Of a stretch of 64,000 nt of DNA, positions 19,507 through 28,446 are shown piece after piece. The stretch is taken from NCBI RefSeq assembly GCF_901875305.1, contig NZ_CABFLY010000003.1, forward strand, positions 186,001 through 250,000, read 5' to 3'. The position numbers and the translations under genes were made by a program. Numbering within the stretch: the first letter of the stretch is position 1; each line of letters begins with the position of its first letter. The DNA is from Rothia mucilaginosa (GTDB lineage: Bacteria; Actinomycetota; Actinomycetes; Actinomycetales; Micrococcaceae). The notes under the pieces are model-generated. The model was not told the origin of the DNA. It was given only the letters and a program-made list of their open reading frames with translations, and searched no databases.

Positions 19507-21891
19507 TTAGCTCGTGAAGTACTCACCCTTCAGTTCGAGCAGGCCGCCGGTTCCTTCGGCCACACCCAGGCGGTGGGCGATGAGGCGATCCTGCAACTCG
19601 TTACCAGACACCAGATCCACCAGAATCTGCGGGTACTTGGTCGAGCAGCGGATGAACTCGTCGTAGGCTTCATCACTGAACGCGGTGTTCGTGATGAAGG
19701 TGCCGAGCTGGCCGCCTCGGGCGTGCACGGCCAGGAAGAACCGGGTGACCTCCTGCGGGGATACCGTTCCGGAATCCAGTCGCAGAGCCCGAATGTAGAA
19801 TGCGCGTTCTGCATCTCCGCTGGCGGGAGTTGCCACACCGTCCACGCCCTGAGCATCCAACGGTTCAACGTGATAGCCGCGCATGAGGAACAAATCAAAA
19901 CCGATGCGGCGGAAACGCTCATCGCTCACGCCTGCCAGCGCCGGCGCCAGAGCCTCGCGGCGGAAGACCACACGGTACCGCTTGAGAGCCTCACGCACCT
20001 GGGCGGCGGCAACCTCAAGGGCAGCGGAGGGCTCGACGCTCACTGCCACGGCGGGTGTCTCGGAAATGGCAGAAACCGGGGCTGAAGGAGACAGCGTGAC
20101 GGGGGCCTGCTGAGTCGAAGAGACTGAGGGTGCGGCGGATGCGGCGGTGCTTGGGCGAGCCAACAACGCGGGGGATGCACCCGGTACCGGCTCGACACGG
20201 TGTGACTGCTCACGAGTAGCCAGGCGAGCCTGACGCTCGGCGGCCCGCGCCTCCTTCGCGGCCTGCACCGCCTGCTCGCGTGCAGCGAGCTCCTCGGCGA
20301 CATCCTGCGGAAGCTTGTGCTTGAGCGACTGCGGCGGCAGAGGTGCCAAGCGGGCGGTCACCGCCTCCGGGGCACCCTCAGGGAAACGCTCCAGCAGCTC
20401 GCGACCCGACTCGCTCAGCTCGTAGCGTTCCGGGTTCTTACGGGAGGTACGGCCCGTACTCTCGCGCAGGGCGTTCAAGAACCGCTCACCCTTGAGCACG
20501 TGCATGGCCACAGAGAATCGGTTGCGCAGGCGCGGGGTCAGCTTATAACGGTGCGGGGCAACCTCTCCCTGCAGATAGGGGATACCGAGGTCGATCTTCA
20601 GCTCGTCGTACACATCGTAGTACGAGATGCGCGGGTTCTTGCCCACAATCTTTAGGATCGGGTAGAGCAGTTGGTGAGGGTAGGGCAATGCATCCACAGC
20701 AGCAGGATCGAGCAGAGCCGCGGCCACTAGACGCTCAATCTTCGGCTCCTGAACCTGCGCGAGCGCGGAGGCGAAATCCGGTCCCAGCGAGTACACGGTG
20801 CCGCGTTCGGAGAGGTAACGGTGCGCGGTCAGCACGTCGTAGAGGTAGTCCTGCGCCTCAATCCGCTGGAAGAAGGGATTCTCGGCGGCGGCCTTGAGAC
20901 GTTCATCCCGCTCAAAGACCTGCTCCAGGCTGGGTAGGCTCAGCTCGATGTCCGCCCCGCCGTTGCTGAGCACCCCGAAGAGCAGGGTGCCCATGTGCAC
21001 CAGTAGCTTCTCGGTCGCAAGAATATCCTCGGCGGTTACGGATGCGGCATCGTCCTCGGGGACTTCCCTCAGCACCGAGGACAGCTCGGCGGCAGGCACC
21101 GCCTGCTCGGGGTATCGCGCCACAAGCTCCTTCGCCTCGGGCGAGAGCGAGTACAGGGTCACCGGTGAATCGGTGTACTCGTGGATGGTCTTCGTACGCA
21201 GGTACCCTGCGCCGGTCAGCAGGCTCAGAGCTCGAGCGATGGCAGGCTCAACGATGCGCTGCTCCAGGTAGGACAGGCCGTACCAGCCTTGCACGAAGCC
21301 GCACTCGCGCAGCACCAGCTCGCGAATCTTAACAGGTGCGGCTGCAGGGTAGGAAGGGGCTACACTCAGCACAATCGGCAGCAGCTCACGGACCGTCAGG
21401 TGCGAGAGCAACTCGGGGTAGAAGCGCTGCAGGTAGTACAGGTAGACGCCCGCCTGCAGGGGTAGAATCTTCGCGAGGTCGCGGGCCTGATTCTCCTTGG
21501 ACGCAGCGAGCAGTTCACGTCCGGCCTCACTGAGCGCATAGTTCAGGTTGCCGGGGTGCAGCTGGCTGAGAGAAACCTCCAGGTAATCGCTGTTGACGAG
21601 GGCGGTAATGAGTTTATTGACGGCCTCGCGGAAGAGCACAGTGTCATCAACAGCGATAAAACGCTGAGTCATGGTGAAGCCCAGGTCTACACCGACCGGG
21701 GTGTACATATCGGGGAAGAAAATCTTCTCGCCGCGCTCAGATGCGCGCTCGAAGTGGTGCAGGAGCGAGAAGATGGCTGCCAGGCTGAGGGTGCGGGCCT
21801 GCTCAGGCAGCGCCTCCCAGGAGGTCTGTTCCTGCATCTGCCGCAGGTCGGAGTGGTCGAGGTGAAGCATCGTTTTATTCACAAAAGCCAC
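19507..21891 (-). CDS. Multi-winged-helix protein with degenerate Mrr-like nuclease domain
   Basis: A 794-residue protein with no family name I can give. It starts with GTG at 21891 behind AAGGA. Four repeated modules (about residues 35-130, 165-262, 293-380 and 405-505) each begin with a helical stretch and end in a pattern such as YALSEAGRELL or YELSESGRELL, resembling the Mrr N-terminal winged helix. A charged helical segment (about 525-565) and an Ala/Pro/Ser-rich linker (about 565-625) follow. Residues about 655-765 resemble the Mrr catalytic domain: GVDGVA (682-687), YIRALRL (699-705) and TFITNTAFSDEA. The Q-x-K expected in the second motif is R-A-L, so the nuclease is probably inactive. 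An intact Mrr-type gene lies directly upstream on the same strand, suggesting a functional pair, perhaps in defence. Confidence 0.65.
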   Translation of the reverse strand: MAFVNKTMLHLDHSDLRQMQEQTSWEALPEQARTLSLAAIFSLLHHFERASERGEKIFFPDMYTPVGVDLGFTMTQRFIAVDDTVLFREAVNKLITALVNSDYLEVSLSQLHPGNLNYALSEAGRELLAASKENQARDLAKILPLQAGVYLYYLQRFYPELLSHLTVRELLPIVLSVAPSYPAAAPVKIRELVLRECGFVQGWYGLSYLEQRIVEPAIARALSLLTGAGYLRTKTIHEYTDSPVTLYSLSPEAKELVARYPEQAVPAAELSSVLREVPEDDAASVTAEDILATEKLLVHMGTLLFGVLSNGGADIELSLPSLEQVFERDERLKAAAENPFFQRIEAQDYLYDVLTAHRYLSERGTVYSLGPDFASALAQVQEPKIERLVAAALLDPAAVDALPYPHQLLYPILKIVGKNPRISYYDVYDELKIDLGIPYLQGEVAPHRYKLTPRLRNRFSVAMHVLKGERFLNALRESTGRTSRKNPERYELSESGRELLERFPEGAPEAVTARLAPLPPQSLKHKLPQDVAEELAAREQAVQAAKEARAAERQARLATREQSHRVEPVPGASPALLARPSTAASAAPSVSSTQQAPVTLSPSAPVSAISETPAVAVSVEPSAALEVAAAQVREALKRYRVVFRREALAPALAGVSDERFRRIGFDLFLMRGYHVEPLDAQGVDGVATPASGDAERAFYIRALRLDSGTVSPQEVTRFFLAVHARGGQLGTFITNTAFSDEAYDEFIRCSTKYPQILVDLVSGNELQDRLIAHRLGVAEGTGGLLELKGEYFTS

Positions 21892-22317
21892 TGGGGGATT
21901 CCTTATCGTGATTTACATGTATGAATTTATGGTGGTGCGACACGTCGCGCACGATATTGGGAGCGGGAAAGGACGGCCCCCGAGTAAATATGCGGGGCTT
22001 ATCTCTCCTTGATTCGGAGCTGTCCTCTGCTCTGAGAACGCGAGGAGTATGTGTCGCATAACATTCTTTATTTTAGCCATAAAAGGCGGGACTCCCTATT
22101 TTGGGGTTAACCGAGAAATGGTGTCCGAGAAATATGCGGAAAATAGGTGGCGAAGTTTTATGAGAAACGCCGAGAAATAACCTGGAGTCGGGGAGAAACC
22201 GGAACCTAGGTGATCTGCCGTAGCGCATACCGCGGTTAACGCGTATCGCAGGCTCTGCTATCGACGCAGAACCCCGTGCGAGCGGCTGCGGTAGTTGCGC
22301 CATTCGCACGGGGTAGG
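21892..22317. other. Intergenic region between the two Mrr-related genes
   Basis: About 425 bases. It holds the terminator of the upstream mrr-like gene at its right end and presumably the promoter and leader of the multi-winged-helix gene at its left, where the sequence is locally AT-rich (around 22060-22180). No coding sequence is supported. The spacing means the two Mrr-related genes are adjacent but probably transcribed separately. Confidence 0.5.
22272..22313 (-). terminator. Terminator after the Mrr-type endonuclease gene
   Basis: A 10-bp perfect stem (22272-22281 with 22304-22313) immediately beyond the stop codon of the gene ending at 22318. Confidence 0.7.
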
Positions 22318-23436
22318 CTAGGACTCTATGCCCTTCTCGAAGTACTCTTCGTCAATCGTGTAGCCGCATTCCCCCTCGCCCTCACGCACGCCCACGCGAT
22401 GACGAATCATGAGCTCCACCAACTTGTGCTGATCGACCAGAGCAATATTGCGCGCCCCCGGCAATCCCTGCAGATATTCGGGGACCGGCTGAGCGAACGC
22501 CCCGCAGGTCACGAGCACTCCTTGCAGGCCGCCGTGCAGAAGCACCGCACCGGCCAACTTCTGAATCTCATTGGGGGTGACCTTTATCGTCCCGCAATAG
22601 TGCTTAACCTGAATATAAATGGGAGCGAAATCAAGGCCGTCGGAATAGCGGGCAATAACGTCGACGCCCTTATCATCCACGCCACCGGTCACCTCGGTAA
22701 TAAAACCAAGGGCCGTAAAAATATCAGCCACAATATGCTCAAAATACTCCGGGGTGACGGCGTAAATATGCCGAATTAAATCCTGCGTAAAATGTTCAGC
22801 AAATTCTGCCTGGGCGTGCATAATCGGCGATTCGCTGGCCTTGAGTATCGCATCGAGGGGGGTGCTCTGCGGGAACTGGCCGCTGAATCCGGCTCCATCG
22901 GATGCGAGCCCTCCCTCCGCAGCGAGGCGGGCCTGCGTAGTGTCTGCCGCCACGGGGAAAACTGCATCCGGCCCTGAATCTTTGGAGGAATGGGGGAGGA
23001 AAGCGGCCTCTTGGAGGAGAGCGTTGGCCTGTTTCTTGAGCTTTTTAGTGCTCTTGGCAGACAGATTTTGTGCACACAGCGTTTGAACCTGCTTGACCAC
23101 GCGGGCAGGCACAGCACCGTTCAGATGCGGGGTGCAGGTGAGCTCAGCACCTAGGGGAGTGAGAAGGTACTTACGCTTCTCCCACGGGGTAATCCGGGGC
23201 ATAACCTGGGCATAACGCAACGCCACCAAGATTTTGAGGGTGGTACGCACCGCAGTTGCAAAATCGGTGGATTCGAGGTCCGGAAGATCCTTCCGCGAGC
23301 CGAGGGCTTTTGTCTGCTGTCGTAGCTGTTCGCAAATATAAGAGGCTGTGCGAGCTGAGGTTTTCGACAGGCGCCGGAGCGTCGGCAGGAGAAGTGTGAT
23401 GTAGACATCCGAAGGGGGCTTGTAATTTTTAGTCAT
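22318..23436 (-). CDS. Mrr-type restriction endonuclease
   Basis: A 372-residue protein. The N-terminal part (about 8-105) looks like an Mrr N-terminal winged helix (MPRITPWEKRKYLLTPLGAEL). A variable linker follows, and residues about 225-345 form a PD-(D/E)xK domain of the Mrr catalytic type: the conserved FEHIVADIFTALGF helix (Glu 233), DDKGVDVIARY (Asp 259) and YIQVKHY (Gln 276, Lys 278), then GVLVTCGAFAQP. All catalytic residues expected in an active family member are present. Mrr proteins cut methylated or otherwise modified DNA; no methyltransferase is seen nearby, consistent with a modification-dependent enzyme. The upstream region is strikingly AT-rich, which with its position suggests a variable locus. 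Confidence 0.88.
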   Translation of the reverse strand: MTKNYKPPSDVYITLLLPTLRRLSKTSARTASYICEQLRQQTKALGSRKDLPDLESTDFATAVRTTLKILVALRYAQVMPRITPWEKRKYLLTPLGAELTCTPHLNGAVPARVVKQVQTLCAQNLSAKSTKKLKKQANALLQEAAFLPHSSKDSGPDAVFPVAADTTQARLAAEGGLASDGAGFSGQFPQSTPLDAILKASESPIMHAQAEFAEHFTQDLIRHIYAVTPEYFEHIVADIFTALGFITEVTGGVDDKGVDVIARYSDGLDFAPIYIQVKHYCGTIKVTPNEIQKLAGAVLLHGGLQGVLVTCGAFAQPVPEYLQGLPGARNIALVDQHKLVELMIRHRVGVREGEGECGYTIDEEYFEKGIES

Positions 23437-23606
23437 GTTTTAGACATGTTCCCTGTCATATATCAACACTATTACGATTGTATGTATATTATATCATTAA
23501 AACACATCAATATGCTCTATATGAATGAATTATGACAGAACCGCCTATTTTTCTGTATTTTGCAGTGAATACGGCGTTTTACCCATAAAATACGTGCAAA
23601 AATAAA
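23437..23606 (-). promoter_or_regulatory. AT-rich promoter region of the Mrr-type gene
   Basis: The bases just upstream of the mrr start (about 23440-23600 on the plus strand) are far more AT-rich than the surrounding genome, with several TATAAT-like hexamers on the minus strand. They presumably carry the promoter; the exact -35/-10 pair cannot be chosen by eye. Confidence 0.4.
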
Positions 23607-23644
23607 TGGTTCCCGCCGCATCTTCCGACAACCGACGGGAACCA
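23607..23644 (-). terminator. Rho-independent terminator after accE
   Basis: A 9-bp stem (23607-23615 with 23636-23644). On the minus strand it is followed by a T-rich run (atttattttt), giving a classical intrinsic terminator about 20 bases after the accE stop. Confidence 0.85.
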
Positions 23645-23664
23645 AACAAAAACCAAGAGAACGC

Positions 23665-24081
23665 CTACATGGGGCGTGCGCGCCTCCACGAACCGGGACC
23701 CGGGCGCAACGAAGCACCCAAACGCTGACGGCGATTCAAGATACGCGAAGCTGCACCCACCAGCGTGTTCTGCTCCTGATGCACAGCCTCCGCCTGCATT
23801 GCGGCCACCACAGCGGTCAGAGCCGCAAGTTCCTCCTCGGTCGGGTTGCCCTTCGTAACCTTCAAGAACGGCTCGTGCTCCTCAGCCTCGTTATGGTGAA
23901 CCTCCGCCTGGCTACGGGGTGAAGGGGCGACCACCTCAGAACGTACCCGGGATGTACTACGGGAAGAAACGCGCACACCCGCGCGGCCCCGACCCCCAGA
24001 CGGGGCGGGGGTAGCCGAGGCGCTCGTCGCGTCCTTCTTCTTACCGAACGAGAAATAACTCAGCGGATTGTAGCCTGCCAT
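23665..24081 (-). CDS. accE: Acyl-CoA carboxylase epsilon subunit
   Basis: A 138-residue protein. The diagnostic part is the short conserved stretch FLKVTKGNPTEEELAALTAVV (about residues 72-92), the hallmark of the actinobacterial acyl-CoA carboxylase epsilon subunit, which stabilises the alpha-beta complex. The N-terminal 70 residues are low-complexity and basic (serine/arginine-rich), as is the tail, so the protein is longer than typical epsilon subunits. The ATG at 24081 is chosen because AAGGAGG is 7 bases upstream; a GTG two codons earlier would be too close to it. It follows accD5 by about 130 bases, with a hairpin in the gap, and very likely shares its transcript. Confidence 0.85.
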   Translation of the reverse strand: MAGYNPLSYFSFGKKKDATSASATPAPSGGRGRAGVRVSSRSTSRVRSEVVAPSPRSQAEVHHNEAEEHEPFLKVTKGNPTEEELAALTAVVAAMQAEAVHQEQNTLVGAASRILNRRQRLGASLRPGPGSWRRARPM

Positions 24082-24108
24082 CGGCACGCCTCCTTAGAAC
24101 CTTAGAGT

Positions 24109-24155
24109 CCGCACGGTTCGCTTCTCTGGGCTACCGGGGGAAACGAACCGTGCGG
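24109..24155 (-). promoter_or_regulatory. Intercistronic stem-loop between accD5 and accE
   Basis: A perfect 12-bp stem (24109-24120 with 24144-24155) with a 23-base loop, located between the stop of accD5 and the start of accE. It could be a partial terminator or an RNA-processing element that sets the ratio of beta to epsilon subunit. No U-run follows. Confidence 0.6.
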
Positions 24156-24210
24156 TACGGGGCGCAGGGCACCCCGATACATGGGAGTAGAAACGCTATC
24201 GTTGCGAGGT

Positions 24211-25812
24211 TTACAGCGGGATATTGCCGTGCTTCTTCGCGGGAGTGGCTGCACGCTTATCGTGCAGGGCCCGCAGCGAAGAGATGATACGCACACGAGT
24301 CTCGCTCGGGGCGATGACTTCGTCAATGTAACCGAGCTCAGCCGCCTGGTAGGGGTTCAGTAGCTCCTCCTCGTACTTGGCAATTAGCTCGGCGCGGCGT
24401 GCCTCGACATCGCCGCCCTCTGCAGCCAGGGCGGCCAGCTCGCGGCGGTAAAGGATATTAACGGCACCCTGCGCACCCATCACGCCAATCTGCGCGGTAG
24501 GCCACGCCAGGTTGATATCAGCGCCCAGCTTCTTCGAACCCATCACAATGTACGCACCGCCGTAGGCCTTACGGGTAATGACGGTGACCAGCGGAACGGT
24601 CGCCTCCGCATAGGCGTAGAGCAACTTCGCGCCGCGGCGAATAATACCGTTGAACTCCTGATCGGTGCCGGGCAGGAAGCCGGGTACATCCACGAAGGTC
24701 AGAATCGGAATGTTGAAGGCATCGCAATTACGCACGAAGCGGGCGGCCTTCTCAGAGGCCGAAATGTCCAGGCAACCAGCGAACTGCATCGGCTGGTTGG
24801 CGACGATACCGACCGTGCGGCCCTCAACGCGGGCGTAACCAATCATCACGTTCGGGGCATACAGCGCCTGCATCTCGAGGAAGTGGCCGTCGTCCACGAC
24901 CGACTCAATTACCTCGCGCATGTCATAGGGCTGGTTGGCCGAATCCGGAATCAAGGTATCCAAATCCAGGTCGTCCACGGTCACCTCGGGCTCCTGGTCG
25001 TGCTCCATCGGCAGGGACTCCGAGAGGTTATTCGAGGGCAGGAACTCCAGTAGCTCACGCACGAAGTCGAAGGCGTCGTCCTCGTCCTCGGCCAGGTAGG
25101 TGCTGGTGCCGGTCACGGAGTTGTGCTGACGCGCGCCGCCCAGGGTCTCCATGTCCACGTCCTCGCCGGTCACGGTCTTGATGACGTCCGGGCCGGTGAT
25201 GAACATGTGGGAGGTCTTATCCACCATGACGATGTAGTCGGTCAGGGCGGGAGAGTATGCGGCACCGCCGGCGCACGGACCCATAATGACCGAAATCTGC
25301 GGAATCACGCCGGAGGCGCGCACGTTCATACGGAAGATATCAGCGAACATCGCCAGTGAGGCCACGCCCTCCTGGATGCGGGCGCCACCACCGTCGTTAA
25401 TGCCGATGACTGGGCAACCGTTCTTCAGTGCAAACTTCTGCACCTTCACAATCTTCTCGCCGTTCACCTGCGAGAGAGAACCGCCGTACACGGTGAAATC
25501 CTGAGAGTACACGGCAACCAGGCGGCCATCCACCGTGCCGTAGCCGGAGACCAGACCATCGCCGAGGGGCTTCTTCGCCTCCATGCCGAATGCGGTAGTG
25601 CGGTGGCGGGCCAGGGCGTCGAACTCAACGAAAGAGTCCTCATCCAGCAACATTTCGATGCGCTCGCGGGCAGTGTTCTTACCGCGGGCGTGCTGCTTTT
25701 CGATGGCAGCCTCACCGCTGGGTGCGTAGCTATGCTCGCGGCGCGCGTAAAAATCGGCGAGCTTGCCGGCGGTGGTGCTCAAATCGTATTCCTGCTGGAG
25801 GTTCTCGGACAT
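24211..25812 (-). CDS. accD5: Acyl-CoA carboxylase beta subunit (carboxyltransferase)
   Basis: A 533-residue carboxyltransferase that moves CO2 from carboxybiotin to acetyl- or propionyl-CoA. It carries both crotonase-fold halves: the N-terminal half with [17 protein letters not shown] and [15 protein letters not shown] (oxyanion-hole glycines), and the C-terminal half with [14 protein letters not shown] and [15 protein letters not shown]. Length and motifs match propionyl-/acetyl-CoA carboxylase beta subunits of actinobacteria such as AccD5 or PccB; which acyl-CoA is preferred cannot be told from the sequence alone. It is transcribed with accE and lies near birA, which attaches biotin to the partner alpha subunit AccA3. 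Confidence 0.95.
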   Translation of the reverse strand: MSENLQQEYDLSTTAGKLADFYARREHSYAPSGEAAIEKQHARGKNTARERIEMLLDEDSFVEFDALARHRTTAFGMEAKKPLGDGLVSGYGTVDGRLVAVYSQDFTVYGGSLSQVNGEKIVKVQKFALKNGCPVIGINDGGGARIQEGVASLAMFADIFRMNVRASGVIPQISVIMGPCAGGAAYSPALTDYIVMVDKTSHMFITGPDVIKTVTGEDVDMETLGGARQHNSVTGTSTYLAEDEDDAFDFVRELLEFLPSNNLSESLPMEHDQEPEVTVDDLDLDTLIPDSANQPYDMREVIESVVDDGHFLEMQALYAPNVMIGYARVEGRTVGIVANQPMQFAGCLDISASEKAARFVRNCDAFNIPILTFVDVPGFLPGTDQEFNGIIRRGAKLLYAYAEATVPLVTVITRKAYGGAYIVMGSKKLGADINLAWPTAQIGVMGAQGAVNILYRRELAALAAEGGDVEARRAELIAKYEEELLNPYQAAELGYIDEVIAPSETRVRIISSLRALHDKRAATPAKKHGNIPL

Positions 25813-26012
25813 TATTCCTCGTTCCTGCTCTTACCCGACGCGACGGGAGCCAGTGGTTGCGGTGATGGGATGTCTGCCCTCCCCAGCGATGAGGTGGGCA
25901 CAACAGTGCATATCCTTAAACTATAGTGCGAACTGGGGCACACATGCTAGATGAGGAACGCACATTCCACCCTTAAGTACACTCGCGTGCACACATTGCG
26001 TGCGCGCAGAAA

Positions 26013-26050
26013 TCCCCTCCACACGGGCTCACCTGAGCCGAGGGAGGGGA
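26013..26050 (-). terminator. Terminator after the YciI-like gene
   Basis: Outer stem tcccctcc/ggagggga (26013-26020 with 26043-26050) and inner stem ggctc/gagcc (26026-26030 with 26035-26039). It is 30 bases past the stop codon at 26080. Confidence 0.7.
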
Positions 26051-26079
26051 AATATCCGTATTCGACATACGGGCAACGA

Positions 26080-26361
26080 CTAGATGGTACCCAACACGGG
26101 GTTCCACGCGGTCACGGTGTGCGAAACCACGGCGCCACCAATGTTCATGGGGTCGTTAGCCACAATCTTCTCGGCATCCTCTGCGGAATCGACCTTCGCA
26201 ATCAGCAGGGCGCCAGTGGCAACCTCACCGTCAAGCAGAGGACCGGAAACAATCAGGTTGCCAGCCTCAATCTGAGAGGCCAGGTACTCGCGGTGAGCCG
26301 GACGGTACTTGGCCTGCTCCTCGGGGGCGGCGTAAACGTAGGTAATTGCATAGTGGGCCAT
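26080..26361 (-). CDS. YciI-related small protein
   Basis: A 93-residue protein of the YciI-like family: a ferredoxin-like alpha/beta fold seen in many small bacterial proteins, with the conserved pattern RPAHREYL, GNLIVSGPLLD and a C-terminal ANDPMNIGGAVVSHTVTAWNPVLG. The conserved His and Asp could form an active site, but the function of stand-alone YciI proteins is unknown. It lies between accD5 and birA, though nothing shows a functional tie. Confidence 0.88.
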   Translation of the reverse strand: MAHYAITYVYAAPEEQAKYRPAHREYLASQIEAGNLIVSGPLLDGEVATGALLIAKVDSAEDAEKIVANDPMNIGGAVVSHTVTAWNPVLGTI

Positions 26362-26647
26362 GGGGACTTCCTTCGGGCTAAAACTCGGGGTGAACGGGGC
26401 AGGCCCCGTATCTGCTTCGGTGCATCACACACCCGCACTGTCTAATGTACCGTCTCATCGCCACCGGGAACAGCGGGCGCGCTCAGCACGTGGCGGGAGG
26501 GGCGCGGCGGACGGGTGCTTGATGATATTGTGAGAACCCACACCGTTCGGGATGCGCCGGGTGATACCCCGCGCACCGACATGTACCGTGTGAAGCACGA
26601 GAATCAGAGCAAGTAAGAACCAAAACACACAGGGAAAGGGAAAGAAG

Positions 26648-27601
26648 ATGACCGAGGGCAAAGCAAACGAGAACGAACAGGTAGAAGCCTCGGCCACCGT
26701 ACTGGATGCGTCCCGCGCGCGCACCGCCGCCCTGGATGCCGGGTACGGGAGTGTGCACCTCTTCGACAGCGTGGACTCCACCACCACCCGGGCCCGCGAA
26801 CTGCTCATGAACGGAACCGACGCCGACCGTGAAAGCCTCGGCGAACTCTCCGTCTTCTCAACCCTCTACCAAAGCGACGGCCGAGGCCGACTGGCCCGCC
26901 CCTGGACCGCACCGCCCGGCGCGTGCCTAGCCACGAGCATCGTGGTGCGCCCGCACGCCTCGACCGAACCCAGAGCCCACGACCTGCCCGAAGATAGTTA
27001 CCACTGGCTCACTCTCGTGGCCGGGCTGAGCGTCGTAGACATCTGGCGGCACTACGGCGCCAAGGCTCACCTTAAGTGGCCCAACGACGTTATCGCCAAC
27101 GGGGCGAAGGGCTGCGGCGTGCTCGCTCAACTCGTGCCCGAAAGTGGAGCCAACAAGGGGCTTCGCAGCATTATCGTGGGCATTGGTCAGAACACCAACA
27201 TGACTGCCGAGCAGCTCCCTGTGCCCACCGCCACCAGCCTGCGCATGTGCACGGGACGCACCGTCAACTCGACTGAGGTGCTCGAACGCCTGCTGGCCGT
27301 CTTCGCCCGACGCTACCGCGCCTTCCTGCGCGCCGGAGGAGACCCCGAGGCGGCCGACCCCCTTACCGGCGCACCCGGCTTGCTGGATGCAGCCCGCGCC
27401 TCATGCGCCACCCTCGGTGCGGAGGTGGCCATGAGCCTGCCCGACGGCAGCGTCGTGCGCGGCGTAGCCGAGGATATGGACGCTCAAGGACGCATCCTGA
27501 TTCGCCGTGAGGACGGCACACTCACCCCCTACGCGGTGGGCGATATTGAACATCTACGCCCGGCCAACGGTAGCTACGGGGATTTTCACCCGGCACACTA
27601 G
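26648..27601 (+). CDS. birA: Biotin--[acetyl-CoA-carboxylase] ligase
   Basis: A 317-residue biotin protein ligase that activates biotin with ATP and attaches it to the carrier lysine of AccA3. Family motifs: FDSVDSTTTRARELL, the biotinyl-AMP loop YQSDGRGRLARPW (GRGRxxRxW), LKWPNDVIANGAKGCGVLAQ and GIGQNTNM. There is no N-terminal DNA-binding domain of the E. coli type, only about 25 extra residues, so it is a monofunctional ligase without repressor activity. It is divergent from the accD5-accE side of the cluster, which makes functional sense. Confidence 0.95.
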   Translation: MTEGKANENEQVEASATVLDASRARTAALDAGYGSVHLFDSVDSTTTRARELLMNGTDADRESLGELSVFSTLYQSDGRGRLARPWTAPPGACLATSIVVRPHASTEPRAHDLPEDSYHWLTLVAGLSVVDIWRHYGAKAHLKWPNDVIANGAKGCGVLAQLVPESGANKGLRSIIVGIGQNTNMTAEQLPVPTATSLRMCTGRTVNSTEVLERLLAVFARRYRAFLRAGGDPEAADPLTGAPGLLDAARASCATLGAEVAMSLPDGSVVRGVAEDMDAQGRILIRREDGTLTPYAVGDIEHLRPANGSYGDFHPAH

Positions 27602-27666
27602 AAGTACAAGAAGCCCCCGGCGACCGACTCGCCGGCACTCGACCTGCGACCATATTGAGGAGTGCC

Positions 27667-28155
27667 ATGCGCCTGCGCGGACAACTTAACCCCGGTGAAT
27701 ACGTCATCGTCGCGACCCGCCAGCACCCGGGGGCGCTACTACCCAGCCTCATCTGCCTGCTGTTCGGCATCGCGGCGGCAGCCTTCGCCTCCACGGCGCG
27801 TTCCTCTGCGATTCTGTGGTGGGTTGGCACGATTGCAGCGGTTGTGTTCTTCGTGGGTGCCTTGCGTATCGGGTGGCGCTGGCTGACCACCGGATATCTC
27901 ATCACTACGCACCGTCTGGTGGTGCGACGGGGGCTCATGACCCGCATGGGTGACGAATCTCTTGACCTGGATTTGCTCGGACAGCGCTGGGTGCGCGAGG
28001 GCACTCTAGGATCCTGGCTGGGGTACGGTTCGGTCTACGTGGTGTGCCGCGGGGTGCATCACCGTCTGCGCTACGTTCCCACCCCTGAGCGTTTCGACGC
28101 GGAGCTGGAGGCCGCCTACCGCGAGCACTACCCTCTGCGTGTCGGTTACATCTAG
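27667..28155 (+). CDS. PH-domain-like membrane protein (YdbS/bPH2-type)
   Basis: A 162-residue protein with two membrane segments (about residues 25-41 and 48-70) followed by a bacterial PH-like domain: GYLITTHRLVVRRGLMTRMGDESLDLDLLGQRWVREGTLGSWLGYGSVYV. In such proteins the 'T..R...R.G......E.L.L..I' pattern marks the bPH2 fold. The role is unknown; relatives are often near cell-envelope or signalling genes. The start is set at 27667, 4 bases after GAGGAG; an in-frame TTG upstream overlaps that site. It follows birA by 66 bases and may be co-transcribed with it. Confidence 0.75.
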   Translation: MRLRGQLNPGEYVIVATRQHPGALLPSLICLLFGIAAAAFASTARSSAILWWVGTIAAVVFFVGALRIGWRWLTTGYLITTHRLVVRRGLMTRMGDESLDLDLLGQRWVREGTLGSWLGYGSVYVVCRGVHHRLRYVPTPERFDAELEAAYREHYPLRVGYI

Positions 28156-28446
28156 ATTTCACCGCGTTGGGGTAGATTGTCGGGACAGGCTGTGGGCTGA
28201 ACCCCGCCGGAATACCGCGGACTGGAGTATCCTTAAGTGTGAAATACTCCACTACCGTGTCCTCTCATGGGGGTAGGGGAGAGCCCGGAACCACGCGCCG
28301 GGCGGGGTACAGAGTACGGTCCGCTTCGGTGGAAGGCATCCCATACGACGGGAAGCGATTGCGTGGCAATGCCATCGCGGTTTGCGTAGACCCGAGCAGA
28401 ACAATGAACTATTCATCCGGCAGAGAAGAAAGGACCGGTAACGGTA

